Assembly (NCBI GenBank): GCA_963665165.1
Contig: OY761989.1
Span: 2,232,001 to 2,296,000 of the forward strand
Length of the DNA: 64,000 bases
Direction of reading: 5' to 3'
DNA from: G963663315 sp963665165
GTDB lineage: Bacteria; Pseudomonadota; Gammaproteobacteria; Arenicellales; Poriferihabitantaceae
Below are positions 18,701 to 26,689 of this stretch, piece after piece (positions within the stretch are counted from its first letter, which is position 1; each line of letters begins with the position of its first letter). The notes below the pieces were generated by a model. The model saw only the letters and a list, made by a program, of their open reading frames with translations. It was not told where the DNA came from and did not search any database. The translations under genes were made by a program, and so were the position numbers.

Positions 18701-19676
18701 TGTGACGCTCAGGATTTCGGGATTCTTCCGGGATGCGTTCCCCAACGTCGCCCGGCTGTTCGATACCGCGGTACAGACGCTGGCGGAGTATGAAGAGCCC
18801 GGAGACAGCAATGTGATCCGGGAGAATATCGAAATCGACAGAAAACGCCTGATTGCCGGTGGCATGGACGGCGGCCAGGCCGGAACCCACGCGCGATTCC
18901 GGGTTTTCGGATCGAAACCCGGCGGTTACGGCGCCGGGTTGCAGGGACTGATCGACCAGGGAGCCTGGAAGGATGGCCGCGACCTGGCCCAGGCTTATGT
19001 CAACTGGGGAGGGTACAGTTACAGTCAGGCGCATTTCGGCGAGACGGCCTTCGCTTCATTCGAATCGCGCCTCGGCCAGCTTGAGGCGGTGGTGCAGAAT
19101 CAGGACAACCGGGAACACGATTTGCTGGATTCCGATGATTATTACCAGTTCCAGGGGGGCATGAGCAATGCGGTTGAAGTCCTGCGCGGGCAACAGCCGG
19201 TTGTCTGGCACGGTGACCATTCGAACCCGGCCAACCCCAGGATCAGGACGCTGAAAGAAGAGATCAACCGGGTCGTTCGCAGCCGGGTAATCAATCCCAA
19301 ATGGATCGCCGCCATGCGCGAACATGGCTACAAGGGCGCATTTGAAATGGCGGCGTCCGTGGATTACCTGTTCGCCTACGACGCCACCACCGGCCTGGTT
19401 GATGATTATCAATACGAGGCGGTCACCGATGCACTGGTGGTCGATCCCGAAAACCGGACTTTCATGGAACAGTCGAACCCGCAGGCCCTGAAGGAGATGG
19501 CCGAACGGCTACTGGAAGCGCAGCAGAGGGGGTTGTGGCAGGAACCCGGAGACTATCGCCCGTTGCTGGTCGGGACCATCCTGCAAATCGACCGTACGCT
19601 GGAAGTGTTCCCGGACGGCAGTCAGGCCAGCCACAGCGCCGCCATCAGGAATAGCATCACCCGTACACAGGCATAG
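15792..19676 (+). CDS. cobN: Cobaltochelatase subunit CobN
   Basis: Large substrate-binding subunit of the ATP-dependent cobalt chelatase that inserts Co(II) into hydrogenobyrinic acid a,c-diamide. 1294 residues, the normal CobN length, with the family segments LPGKSVALSGQCWPD, FIVNDPGEGAQAKRRAAAVVIDHLTPP, SVWGTSTMRTGGDDIAQAFAL and YVNWGGYSYSQAHFGE. It is the last gene of the riboswitch operon, 11 bases after cobW. Genes for the AAA+/VWA partners (CobS and the chelatase CobT) are not in the window. The 3' end overlaps the convergent cbiB by 55 bases. Confidence 0.95.
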   Translation: MHLLAARPGGFSDEEGIVDLQQSPAEIVILSSQDTSLGLLAEGADALGRNAPAVRLANLANLAKPAAYDLYEHSVLQHARLVLVSLLGGSAYWQYGIDRLSALAAQREINLIVVPGDDQPDPHLVRISSCHPEQHHAIWRYLREGGKQNTSSLFAFLAEQFFGPEAQGAERPVRSAVPPPVRLPFSLIYDPSRQSVSLDQWLESRDEAKPNALLLFYRSHVQSGNTGAFDRFIEILETEFNTLAVAALSLKNPDCMRTVEHLVERSGCHVVINTTSFSQHVEGNASLSGEPQAPTRLFRRGIPVIQAILAASSEPDWARSAQGLRSRDIAMNVALPEYDGRIIGPAVSFKTLFRHSEQTQMDVIRYRLNPERARFVTRLAAKWAALSKRPNRDKRVALILANYPTRNGRIGNGVGLDTPASVIHILRALQQAGFPVNDIPENGDAMMSLLQSAVTNDTDTNPIKACNQSLALDDYLEWFGQLPRDSRDPVTRRWGTPQNDPMSRNGRIMVSGLRTGNTFVGIQPARGYNLDIAACYHDPDLAPPHGYIAFYFWLRHVWRADAIVHVGKHGNLEWLPGKSVALSGQCWPDIVLGPMPHLYPFIVNDPGEGAQAKRRAAAVVIDHLTPPMARAEIYGDLLELENQVDEYYQAAGLDSRREAWLKDRILQKLEKSSLLKEIGSNIEDDPDRLLGRLDAWLCELKESSIRHGLHRFGELPEPHKLAETLVALTRLPRGERSQDSGLLHCLSHDLGLANGDRPFDPLRFDPAAPWRGTRPQILAALCASSWRTEADTRERLEQLAERCVRDALSGKPADPVFATANPLLRYIVQVVAGAVRDSARDEIANLVGALEGQFVPAGPSGAPTRGRLDVLPTGRNFYSLDSRSIPTRSAWELGQRSADELLARHLQEQGEYPRQLGLSVWGTSTMRTGGDDIAQAFALIGVRPVWAEGSGRVVDIEVIPGFQMDRPRVDVTLRISGFFRDAFPNVARLFDTAVQTLAEYEEPGDSNVIRENIEIDRKRLIAGGMDGGQAGTHARFRVFGSKPGGYGAGLQGLIDQGAWKDGRDLAQAYVNWGGYSYSQAHFGETAFASFESRLGQLEAVVQNQDNREHDLLDSDDYYQFQGGMSNAVEVLRGQQPVVWHGDHSNPANPRIRTLKEEINRVVRSRVINPKWIAAMREHGYKGAFEMAASVDYLFAYDATTGLVDDYQYEAVTDALVVDPENRTFMEQSNPQALKEMAERLLEAQQRGLWQEPGDYRPLLVGTILQIDRTLEVFPDGSQASHSAAIRNSITRTQA

Positions 19677-20596
19677 CCGGCCAGCCACAGGGCGGCGCTC
19701 CTCTCGATCAACCGGACCGCGCGTGCAATGTCCGCGGGAGTTGCCCTGCCGCCGACGCCGAGCGCGACCTTGTCTTCCCGCACGCCGTGATAGACCGCCG
19801 GCCCGCCAATGGCGATATCGAGAGCGCCGGCTCCGGCGGCCATTACCAGACCGCCATTCGGGCTTTTGTGTTTACCCGCCTGGTCGCGCGCGGCCCGCAT
19901 GGCGTGGCGAAACGACCCCGACAGGGCATAGCAGAGCGCGGTGAGTCGAGCCGGAACCCAGCCCAGCCAGTCATCCAGCCGCGCCGCGGCACAGCCGAAG
20001 TCGGCGAACCGGTCCGTTTTATAGCCCCACATCGCATCCAGCGTATTCGACAGGCGGTGCACAAGCGCGCCGGCCGGGCCCAATACAGCGTACCAGAACA
20101 ACGAGGCGAACAGGCAATCGTTGCCATTCTCCAGCAACGATTCGATTACCGGGCCGGGAATTTCATCCGCCTCCATATCCTTGGTTTCCCGGCTGACGAT
20201 GCGTGACAGTTTTTCCCGCGCCTGTGGAAGCCTGCCGGAAGCCAGCGCGCTGTAAACGTCATCGGCATGTTCCTTCATGCTGCGCCAGCCAATCACGACG
20301 GTGAGGACCAGAATATCGAACAACACGCCCGCAACCGACCCGGAAATACGGTTTTGCACCAGGTATACACACAGTCCCGGAACCGCGACCAGCAGGATAA
20401 CGGCGAATCCGCCAAGCCACTTTTTCCGGTTTTTTCGTGGCCCCCGATTGAGTTTGCGTTCAAGCCGGTTGGCAATATGACCGAAAGCCGCCAGCGGATG
20501 ATGGCGGGGTTCGCCCAGCGCACGGTCGCACAACAGCGCCGCCGCGCAAACGACGACCGGAATCAGCGCGGTCCATACGGCCGTCAGAGTCAGCAC
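19622..20596 (-). CDS. cbiB: Adenosylcobinamide-phosphate synthase, membrane protein
   Basis: Attaches the aminopropanol (phosphate) arm to cobyric acid (CbiB/CobD). 324 residues with N-terminal and C-terminal hydrophobic helices and the conserved segments HPLAAFGHIANRLE, VIESLLENGNDCLFASLFWYAV, NTLDAMWGYK and HKSPNGGLVMAAGAGAL. The start is GTG at 20594-20596, overlapping the cobQ stop by 7 bases, so it is translated with cobQ on the minus strand. Its 3' end overlaps cobN tail-to-tail. Confidence 0.92.
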   Translation of the reverse strand: MLTLTAVWTALIPVVVCAAALLCDRALGEPRHHPLAAFGHIANRLERKLNRGPRKNRKKWLGGFAVILLVAVPGLCVYLVQNRISGSVAGVLFDILVLTVVIGWRSMKEHADDVYSALASGRLPQAREKLSRIVSRETKDMEADEIPGPVIESLLENGNDCLFASLFWYAVLGPAGALVHRLSNTLDAMWGYKTDRFADFGCAAARLDDWLGWVPARLTALCYALSGSFRHAMRAARDQAGKHKSPNGGLVMAAGAGALDIAIGGPAVYHGVREDKVALGVGGRATPADIARAVRLIERSAALWLAGYACVRVMLFLMAALWLA

Positions 20597-22071
20597 GGGG
20601 GGCGTAATCCGATGATGTCGGCGAGATGCCGAAAGTCTATTTGCTGTTCCAGCATTTCGGCGACCCGGTCAATCTGCCGCAGCCGGAATTGCGGGTAGTC
20701 GAATGGATGATCTTGCGCGGTCTTGAGTCCGGCCCATTCAAGCAGGGCCTGCCGCGCGCTGTCCTGGTCGAAAATCCCGTGAAGATAGGTGCACAGGATC
20801 TGGTTGTCCGCTGAAATCACCCCTTCTTTTTCCCCGTCAAGGTCTATGGCCGGATGTTCCCCGGTCGCTCCCGAAGTGCGGCCCGCATGAATTTCGTAGC
20901 CGGTCACTTGCGCATGGCTGCCAATCAGTGTCCCGGTCACCCGCTTCAATTTCTTGACCGGTTGCAGGGTGGTCTCGAAATCCATCAAGCCGAGACCCTC
21001 CATCGAGCCAGGGGCGCCCTCAATGCCATGCGGATCATGAATTCTGGAGCCGATCATCTGGTAACCTCCGCAGATGCCGATCAGTTTGCCATCGTACCTC
21101 AGATGTTTTCCGATCCAGGCCGGCCAGTCATTCGCGATCAGCCACCTCAGGTCATTCATCGTGTTTTTGCTGCCCGGCAAAATCACCAGATCACAGGCAT
21201 TCTTGCGCTCGCCCTGTCCGACAAATTCAAGTTCCACCGCGGGATGAAGCCGGAGCGCGTCGAAATCGGTGTGATTGCTGATCCGGGGAATTCTGGGCAC
21301 GACCACCTTCAATTTCTGCGATACCTGCCTGGATGGGTCCATGAAATCCCGGTGATCGACCGCGTCTTCCGCTTCGATGTGCAGCCCCGGCAGGAAGGGC
21401 AGTACACCGAGAGTCGGGATCGAGGTCTTGCGTGTCAGCCAGTCGATACCCGGATCCAGCAGGGAGCGGTCGCCGCGAAAACGATTGATCAGAAACCCCT
21501 TCACCAGAGCTTGTTCATGTCGCTCCAGGCAGTCGATGGTTCCGGTCAGATGCGCGAATACCCCGCCGCGTTCTATATCCGCCACCAGCGCCACCGGGCA
21601 CTCGATCGCCGTGGCAAACCCCATGTTGGCGATATCGTTTTCCCGCAGGTTGATCTCCGCCGGACTGCCCGCTCCTTCGATTACAACCACGTCATAGCGT
21701 CCGGCCAGACGATGCCAGGCCGCCAGGGCGTGATTGATGGCGGTCTTTTTGAAGGCATGATATGCGACCGCGTCCATATTGCCGATCGACTGCCCGTTGA
21801 TGATGACCTGCGCCCCCTGGTCGCTGTTCGGTTTCAGCAAAATCGGGTTCATGTCGGTATGCGGCGGGATACCACAGGCCAGGGCCTGCACAGCCTGGGA
21901 ACGCCCCACCTCTCCGCCGTCCGCAGTAACCGCGCTGTTCAAAGCCATATTCTGCGGTTTGAATGGCGAGACGCGGAACCCTTTCCTGGCAAGCAGCCGG
22001 CATAACCCGGCGGCAATGACACTCTTGCCAGCGTTCGAGGTGGCGCCCTGGATCATGATTGCCCTTGCCAT
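20590..22071 (-). CDS. cobQ: Cobyric acid synthase
   Basis: Glutamine-dependent amidation of carboxylates b, d, e and g of adenosylcobyrinic diamide (CobQ/CbiP). The ATG at 22071 follows a good Shine-Dalgarno AGGAAAA and gives 493 residues. N-terminal P-loop domain: IQGATSNAGKSVIAAGLCR, SPFKPQNMALNS. C-terminal amidotransferase domain with the Cys nucleophile in LIGICGGYQMIG and a late YLHGIFD segment. Upstream in-frame codons to 22110 add an unlikely extension. Divergent from the small ORF/recQ pair; no riboswitch is visible in its 167-base upstream region. Confidence 0.94.
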   Translation of the reverse strand: MARAIMIQGATSNAGKSVIAAGLCRLLARKGFRVSPFKPQNMALNSAVTADGGEVGRSQAVQALACGIPPHTDMNPILLKPNSDQGAQVIINGQSIGNMDAVAYHAFKKTAINHALAAWHRLAGRYDVVVIEGAGSPAEINLRENDIANMGFATAIECPVALVADIERGGVFAHLTGTIDCLERHEQALVKGFLINRFRGDRSLLDPGIDWLTRKTSIPTLGVLPFLPGLHIEAEDAVDHRDFMDPSRQVSQKLKVVVPRIPRISNHTDFDALRLHPAVELEFVGQGERKNACDLVILPGSKNTMNDLRWLIANDWPAWIGKHLRYDGKLIGICGGYQMIGSRIHDPHGIEGAPGSMEGLGLMDFETTLQPVKKLKRVTGTLIGSHAQVTGYEIHAGRTSGATGEHPAIDLDGEKEGVISADNQILCTYLHGIFDQDSARQALLEWAGLKTAQDHPFDYPQFRLRQIDRVAEMLEQQIDFRHLADIIGLRPPC

Positions 22072-22238
22072 TAATTTTCCTGCGGCGTCAGAAGAAAAGT
22101 CCGGGAACAAAAGAAAAAAGCGCTATGAGGTTACGGTATATTGTCTATCGGAACAAGTGAATTATCTGGCGTCCGGTCACCGGAAACAGTATGATCGCAC
22201 CCTCGCTTCCAGGAGCGGTCATACGACAGGAAACCACC

Positions 22239-22388
22239 ATGAAACGCCAGACCATGAACCCGGATTCGCGCAAGACCAATCCTGTCGCAAAAAACGCGCC
22301 TCTGTTCAACCAGTGCAGGGTTTTCAGGGACCGGAAAAAAGCCGCGAAGCGAGGATACGTCAAACACAAACAATCCGGGAATGGATAA
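22239..22388 (+). CDS. Small basic conserved-type protein, coupled to recQ
   Basis: A 49-residue, Lys/Arg-rich product with the core NPVAK...LFNQCRVFRDRKKAAKRGYVKHK. It reminds me of small uncharacterised gammaproteobacterial proteins (DUF7230-like) but I cannot verify this. Support for being real: a Shine-Dalgarno (AGGAAA, 9 bases before the ATG) and a stop that overlaps the recQ ATG by 8 bases, a typical coupling arrangement. No signal peptide or helix is evident. Possible roles would be RNA or ribosome binding; this is only a guess from charge. Confidence 0.6.
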   Translation: MKRQTMNPDSRKTNPVAKNAPLFNQCRVFRDRKKAAKRGYVKHKQSGNG

Positions 22389-24177
22389 CAACGCACGGAA
22401 TATTCTCCGACAGGTCTTCGGCTACGACCATTTCCGCGACCGGCAGGAGTCGATCATCGATGCGGCGATTGCCGGACGGGATTCGCTGGTTTTGATGCCT
22501 ACCGGCGGCGGAAAATCCCTGTGTTACCAGATCCCCGCCCTGGTCCGTCCGGGCGCCGGACTTGTGGTGTCGCCGCTGATCGCATTGATGCAGGACCAGG
22601 TCAATACCCTGAGGCAATTGGGGGTCAGGGCCGAATTCCTGAACTCGACGCTGACCAGGCGGCAGAAACAGGATGTTGCCGCGCGCATGAACGGCGGTGG
22701 AACGGACCTGATCTACATTGCGCCGGAAAGGCTCTCGCAACCGGGTACGCTGGACTGGCTGAGCCGGTGCAGGATTTCCCTGATTGCGATAGATGAAGCC
22801 CACTGTGTTTCCCAATGGGGTCACGATTTTCGTCCCGACTATTTATCCCTGGGACAACTTGGCGGATGTTTCCCCGATGTGCCGCGCATGGCGCTGACCG
22901 CGACCGCCACGCCCGCCACCCGCCGGCAAATCCTGCAAAACCTGCAACTGCGCGAACCCGCTGTTTATGTCAGCAGTTTCGACCGGCCGAATATCCGATA
23001 CAGCGTGGCGCCCAAGCTGAACGCGAAAAATCAACTGCTCCGGTTTCTGGAAAACCACCGGACAGACTGCGGCATCGTGTACTGTCTTTCCCGAAAAAAG
23101 GTCGAGTCCACCGCTGTCTGGCTAAACCAGTGCGGATTCAGCGCCCTGCCCTATCATGCCGGCCTGCCGGATTCGGAACGCGCCGAAAACCAGTCCCGAT
23201 TCCTGTTCGAGGACAACCTGGTCATGGTAGCCACGATCGCGTTTGGAATGGGTATAGACAAACCGGATGTCCGGTTCGTCGCCCATCTGGATCTGCCGGG
23301 CAGTATCGAATCGTATTATCAGGAAACCGGGCGGGCGGGCCGCGATGGCCAGCCTTCGGACGCCTGGATGGTGTATGGATTAAGCGATGTGGTGCAGCGC
23401 GGACAGATGCTGGAACGCTCGGACGCGGACGAAATCCACAAGCGCAATGAGCGCAGCAAGCTGGATTCGCTGCTGGGCTGGTGCGAAGTGACGCAATGCC
23501 GCCGAAGTTCCCTGCTGGAGTACTTCGGTGAGAAACGACCCGGCCCCTGCGGCAACTGCGATACCTGTCTCGACCCGCCGAAGACGCGGCATGGCACTGA
23601 AATCGCGCAAAAGCTGCTGTCCTGTATCTATCGCACCGGGCAGCGATTCGGGGCGCTGCATCTCATCGATGTCTTGCGCGGCAGGGATACTGAAAAAATC
23701 AGGCAACACGGCCATCAGCGCCTGAGTACATTTGGAATCGGCGCCGACCTGTCACAAAACCAGTGGCGTTCGGTCATCCGGCAGTTGATCGTGCACGGGT
23801 TTCTGGTATCCGACGCCGAACGATTCGGAGCGTTGCGTTTCACCGGAACCACCCGTTCATTGCTCAAGGGCGACGTTGACCTGATGTTGCGGGAAGATGT
23901 CAGCCAGCAGGCCACCGCCAGAAAAACAAAAGTCAAAACCGATGTCGGCGAGGAGGACCAGGAACTGTGGGAGGCGTTGCGGGCCTGCCGGAAGCGGCTG
24001 GCGGAGCAATACGGCATCCCGCCCTATATGGTTTTCCACGACAGCACCCTGAAGGAAATCATGCAGCGAAAACCGGCCCGGCGCGAAGAACTGCTGGATA
24101 TCAGCGGAATCGGCCACGCCAAGCTGGAAAAATTCGGCAACGAATTCCTGAAAGTGGTTCGGGGCTACCTGAAATAG
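22381..24177 (+). CDS. recQ: ATP-dependent DNA helicase RecQ
   Basis: 3'-5' superfamily 2 helicase acting in recombination and fork repair. 598 residues: Walker A LMPTGGGKSLCYQ (~40-52), DEAH box (IDEAHCVSQWGHDFRPDY, ~137-154), helicase motif VI region (QETGRAGRDGQPS), the RecQ zinc site (C-Q-C-R-R-S-S ... CGNCDTCLD), winged-helix region, and a C-terminal HRDC domain (last ~80 residues). All domains are complete. It forms the left border of the AT-rich defence island. Confidence 0.96.
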   Translation: MDNNARNILRQVFGYDHFRDRQESIIDAAIAGRDSLVLMPTGGGKSLCYQIPALVRPGAGLVVSPLIALMQDQVNTLRQLGVRAEFLNSTLTRRQKQDVAARMNGGGTDLIYIAPERLSQPGTLDWLSRCRISLIAIDEAHCVSQWGHDFRPDYLSLGQLGGCFPDVPRMALTATATPATRRQILQNLQLREPAVYVSSFDRPNIRYSVAPKLNAKNQLLRFLENHRTDCGIVYCLSRKKVESTAVWLNQCGFSALPYHAGLPDSERAENQSRFLFEDNLVMVATIAFGMGIDKPDVRFVAHLDLPGSIESYYQETGRAGRDGQPSDAWMVYGLSDVVQRGQMLERSDADEIHKRNERSKLDSLLGWCEVTQCRRSSLLEYFGEKRPGPCGNCDTCLDPPKTRHGTEIAQKLLSCIYRTGQRFGALHLIDVLRGRDTEKIRQHGHQRLSTFGIGADLSQNQWRSVIRQLIVHGFLVSDAERFGALRFTGTTRSLLKGDVDLMLREDVSQQATARKTKVKTDVGEEDQELWEALRACRKRLAEQYGIPPYMVFHDSTLKEIMQRKPARREELLDISGIGHAKLEKFGNEFLKVVRGYLK

Positions 24178-24196
24178 CTGTCCGCATAAACGGGTC

Positions 24197-24232
24197 GGGC
24201 GGACAGGCACAGATCCATGTGCCTGTCTGCCC
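24197..24232 (+). terminator. Long hairpin after recQ
   Basis: A 15-bp stem (24197-24211 with 24218-24232, one G-T pair) around the loop GATCCA, 20 bases past the recQ stop. No T-tract follows, so it may be a factor-assisted terminator or mRNA-stabilising hairpin. It separates recQ from the CBASS promoter. Confidence 0.55.
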
Positions 24233-24283
24233 TGCGTCAATGCCCGCGCCGGGGACGACCATAATCGCAGTCACTTTTCACTC

Positions 24284-24311
24284 TTGACATGATGATAAAA
24301 ATAAGTATAGT
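24284..24311 (+). promoter_or_regulatory. Sigma-70 promoter of the CBASS/RM operon
   Basis: TTGACA at 24284-24289 and TATAGT at 24306-24311 with a 16-base spacer, about 38 bases before the CD-NTase start. The -35 box is perfect and the -10 box matches five of six positions. Confidence 0.7.
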
Positions 24312-24331
24312 CCTAAAATATATTATCATCA
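24290..24331. promoter_or_regulatory. Palindromic operator candidate bracketing the CBASS -10 box
   Basis: TGATGATAA (24290-24298) and TTATCATCA (24323-24331) form a perfect 9-bp inverted repeat with 24 bases between the arms. The left arm begins directly after the -35 box and the spacer contains the -10 box. This geometry suits a dimeric repressor. The obvious candidate is the WYL protein at 27243, since CapW-type WYL regulators repress CBASS operons by binding palindromes at the promoter. The binding itself is inference. Confidence 0.6.
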
Positions 24332-24348
24332 GAGAAAGAAGACGCGTT

Positions 24349-25299
24349 ATGGAATACACAAACCAGCAATTAAACAATTACATTTCCCGAATCAAGCTCA
24401 CTCAGGAGAAAAAATCGTCTTACAAGTCTCAAATTGAAAATTTAAAAGCTAATGTGCTCAGGGCTACAAAAGAAATGGACAACACCAAAGTAACGAAGGT
24501 GAAAAGGGCAGGGTCATGGAAGAAGGGCACCGCTTTGGCTCCAAAGGGAGACTATCCCCTTGACATAGACATGGTGTTCTATCTTGAAATTGAAGAAAGC
24601 ACTTTATTTGACGCCCAAGAACTTCGAGACGAAATTATCAGCGTTTTATGCAAAGCATACCCCAGCAAGGAAAAATCAGATTTTACTGATGGGCAAAAAA
24701 CTATCGGTGTTGTCTTCAGAGGCTCTGGTCTTGAGGTTGATATTGTGCCGTTTATCCCAGAGAAAGGTAACACGACATATGGTAGACAACCCCGGAAAAA
24801 ACTAAATTCTGGTGAGTTTAAAACCAGTGTTGACAAACAATTGGATTTTGTAAACCTGATAAAAAACAAGTGTCCAAATTTCACTTCTATTGTACGTATT
24901 CTAAAAAGCTGGCGAAATTACAAGGAGATAGAGCTGTCTTCTTTTTCTATCGAATTGGCAGTCGCGCATTTGATTGAGACAGGGAGAATATCCGGTTCTT
25001 CAATAAATCAGGCAGTTATTACTTTCTTTGAGTTTTTCGGAAACGGCAACCCTGTCAATGTGTACTTCTCAAGAGCTATCGGACCTCGAACTGGTAGTCC
25101 TCCATGGATAGCAGACCCAACAAACAATGAGAACAACACGATCAGAATGTCTGATAGCGAATGGCGCGAGATTGTAGATGTAGCCGAATGCGGCTTTGAA
25201 ACCATTTCTTATGCACAAACCGTACAAGAGAGTGGAAAAACATCGGATTTGTGGAAAGAAGTTTTTGGGCCAAGCTTCAATGTTCAGGAACCATACTGA
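24349..25299 (+). CDS. CBASS CD-NTase (cyclic oligonucleotide synthase, CdnC-like)
   Basis: cGAS/DncV-like nucleotidyltransferase that would make a cyclic oligonucleotide alarm signal on infection. 316 residues from the ATG at 24349. The catalytic core is plain: GS motif at G55-S56 (AGSWKKGTA), metal-binding D72 and D74 (LDIDMVFYL) and the third acidic residue D131 (GSGLEVDIVPF). The rest (IVRILKSWRNY, SFSIELAVAHLIETG, LWKEVFGPSF) resembles the clade C enzymes of HORMA/TRIP13-type CBASS that I remember; product identity is not deducible. The stop overlaps the HORMA start (TGATG). Strongly AT-rich compared with recQ and glnA. Confidence 0.9.
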   Translation: MEYTNQQLNNYISRIKLTQEKKSSYKSQIENLKANVLRATKEMDNTKVTKVKRAGSWKKGTALAPKGDYPLDIDMVFYLEIEESTLFDAQELRDEIISVLCKAYPSKEKSDFTDGQKTIGVVFRGSGLEVDIVPFIPEKGNTTYGRQPRKKLNSGEFKTSVDKQLDFVNLIKNKCPNFTSIVRILKSWRNYKEIELSSFSIELAVAHLIETGRISGSSINQAVITFFEFFGNGNPVNVYFSRAIGPRTGSPPWIADPTNNENNTIRMSDSEWREIVDVAECGFETISYAQTVQESGKTSDLWKEVFGPSFNVQEPY

Positions 25300-25784
25300 T
25301 GAGTACCATTACGCAAACCTATACCCGAACAGACATTCGAAAAGTTTTCGAGCAATTTCAGGCAGACTTGCAAATGCTCGCAGTAAGAACGCAAGCAATG
25401 GAATTGGAACATGCGCAGAAGTGTGCCGGTGACGTCTGTTTGATGGCTTTGGAAGAGTGTTTGAAATGCGTTGACATACAATTGCGAGATTCTTTTGGAA
25501 TCCTGGTAAAAGCTCATAAATATACCGTTCTTCATGGAAACATATTATCAGGCACTCAGCGACCAGGAGGAAATAGATGGCCATGCTTACCTAATGGCAC
25601 GCTATGCGTGATCGTCAAACCCTCTGATCAACAAAAGCTGGAAAAGCTGGAAAAATCAGGGGAATTAAAACTCATTTGGAGTCCATCATCCTTTTCAACC
25701 GACTATTCTGGAATGCGGAATGATAGTGACCGGATTTATACCAGCAATAGCTATGGGTTACGGCGCGATACATTCGTGAACTAA
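25299..25784 (+). CDS. cap7: Bacterial HORMA-domain protein of type III CBASS
   Basis: Sensor/activator that in type III CBASS closes around a peptide and switches on the CD-NTase. 161 residues beginning STITQTYTRTDIRKVFEQFQADLQMLA, with the later segments AHKYTVLHGN, GGNRWPCLPNGTLCVIVKP and YTSNSYGLRRDTF. These match my recollection of the CBASS HORMA families that open with a TYT motif and end with a YGL/YGM-R segment. The start overlaps the cyclase stop; the AAA+ gene follows after 13 bases. Which HORMA subgroup it belongs to is uncertain. Confidence 0.82.
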   Translation: MSTITQTYTRTDIRKVFEQFQADLQMLAVRTQAMELEHAQKCAGDVCLMALEECLKCVDIQLRDSFGILVKAHKYTVLHGNILSGTQRPGGNRWPCLPNGTLCVIVKPSDQQKLEKLEKSGELKLIWSPSSFSTDYSGMRNDSDRIYTSNSYGLRRDTFVN

Positions 25785-25797
25785 ACAGGACAGGACG

Positions 25798-26688
25798 ATG
25801 GTACAAGATACGTTTGACGCTCAACAAGAACTCCCATCAAGAGAGTTAGAAAATATTGCTACAACACTTATCGACTTTGAAAAGCATTATGAAAAGTTGA
25901 AAAATCATATGATGCTGGTGCTTATGCCCGACCGTGTAAGTGCTTGGAGTAAGAAGTACCATAAACAAATTATCCCTTTATGCAAAGTGATCCAGCAGAG
26001 ATATCCACTTTTTCTCTTTAGCGGTGATGTTGGAACGGGAAAAACTGTCACAGCCGAGTGTGCCGCAAACCAGCTGACAAAGGACATGGGCAAGGAAGGA
26101 TTTTTGCTCAAATTGAGTACCCGTGTAAGGGGAAAGGGATTACATGGAGAGATGAGCCAACTCATACAGGACGCATTTGAAAATCTGGCAATTCAAGCCG
26201 GCAAAAAGCGGTTATCCTTTCTATTGATAGACGAAGCGGATTCCATTGCGTCGCTTAGGTCAACCGAGCAAATGCACCAGGAAGAAAAAGCCGCCGTGAA
26301 CACGTTGATACAAAAGATTGACAACATACGTCAAGTTGGTGGCCGCGCAGTCGTGTTTCTATGTACCAATCGAGCAAGTGTCATAGATCAGGCTATCGTC
26401 AGACGCGCCGCATTGCACATCGAATTTACCCGTCCAAATAAGGAACAGTGCTTGGAATTGCTAACGCATGATCTTCAAGGAATAAAGTTGACAACAGAAG
26501 AGTTGAATGAGCTAGCGTCCCTGACTTCAAAAGGAGGATATTATGGAGATAACGGTTATACATTTTCGGACTTCCGCTTACGATATCTTCCGGAAGCTCT
26601 TGCGCGCGCCTTTCCAAATCAGGGATTAACATTCGACATTCTAAAAGAAACAGTATTGGCCATGAAACCAAGCCCCCAAGTTAACTGA
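25798..26688 (+). CDS. cap6: TRIP13/Pch2-like AAA+ ATPase of type III CBASS
   Basis: Disassembles the active HORMA-CD-NTase complex, setting the threshold of the immune signal. 296 residues: Walker A GDVGTGKT (76-83), Walker B FLLIDEAD (141-148), sensor 1 FLCTNRAS near residue 184, and two adjacent arginines (VRRAALHIEF) in the position expected for the arginine finger. The N-terminal ~65 residues would be the HORMA-engaging region. No transmembrane or nuclease domain is fused. One base separates its stop from the effector ATG. Confidence 0.9.
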   Translation: MVQDTFDAQQELPSRELENIATTLIDFEKHYEKLKNHMMLVLMPDRVSAWSKKYHKQIIPLCKVIQQRYPLFLFSGDVGTGKTVTAECAANQLTKDMGKEGFLLKLSTRVRGKGLHGEMSQLIQDAFENLAIQAGKKRLSFLLIDEADSIASLRSTEQMHQEEKAAVNTLIQKIDNIRQVGGRAVVFLCTNRASVIDQAIVRRAALHIEFTRPNKEQCLELLTHDLQGIKLTTEELNELASLTSKGGYYGDNGYTFSDFRLRYLPEALARAFPNQGLTFDILKETVLAMKPSPQVN

Positions 26689-26689
26689 A

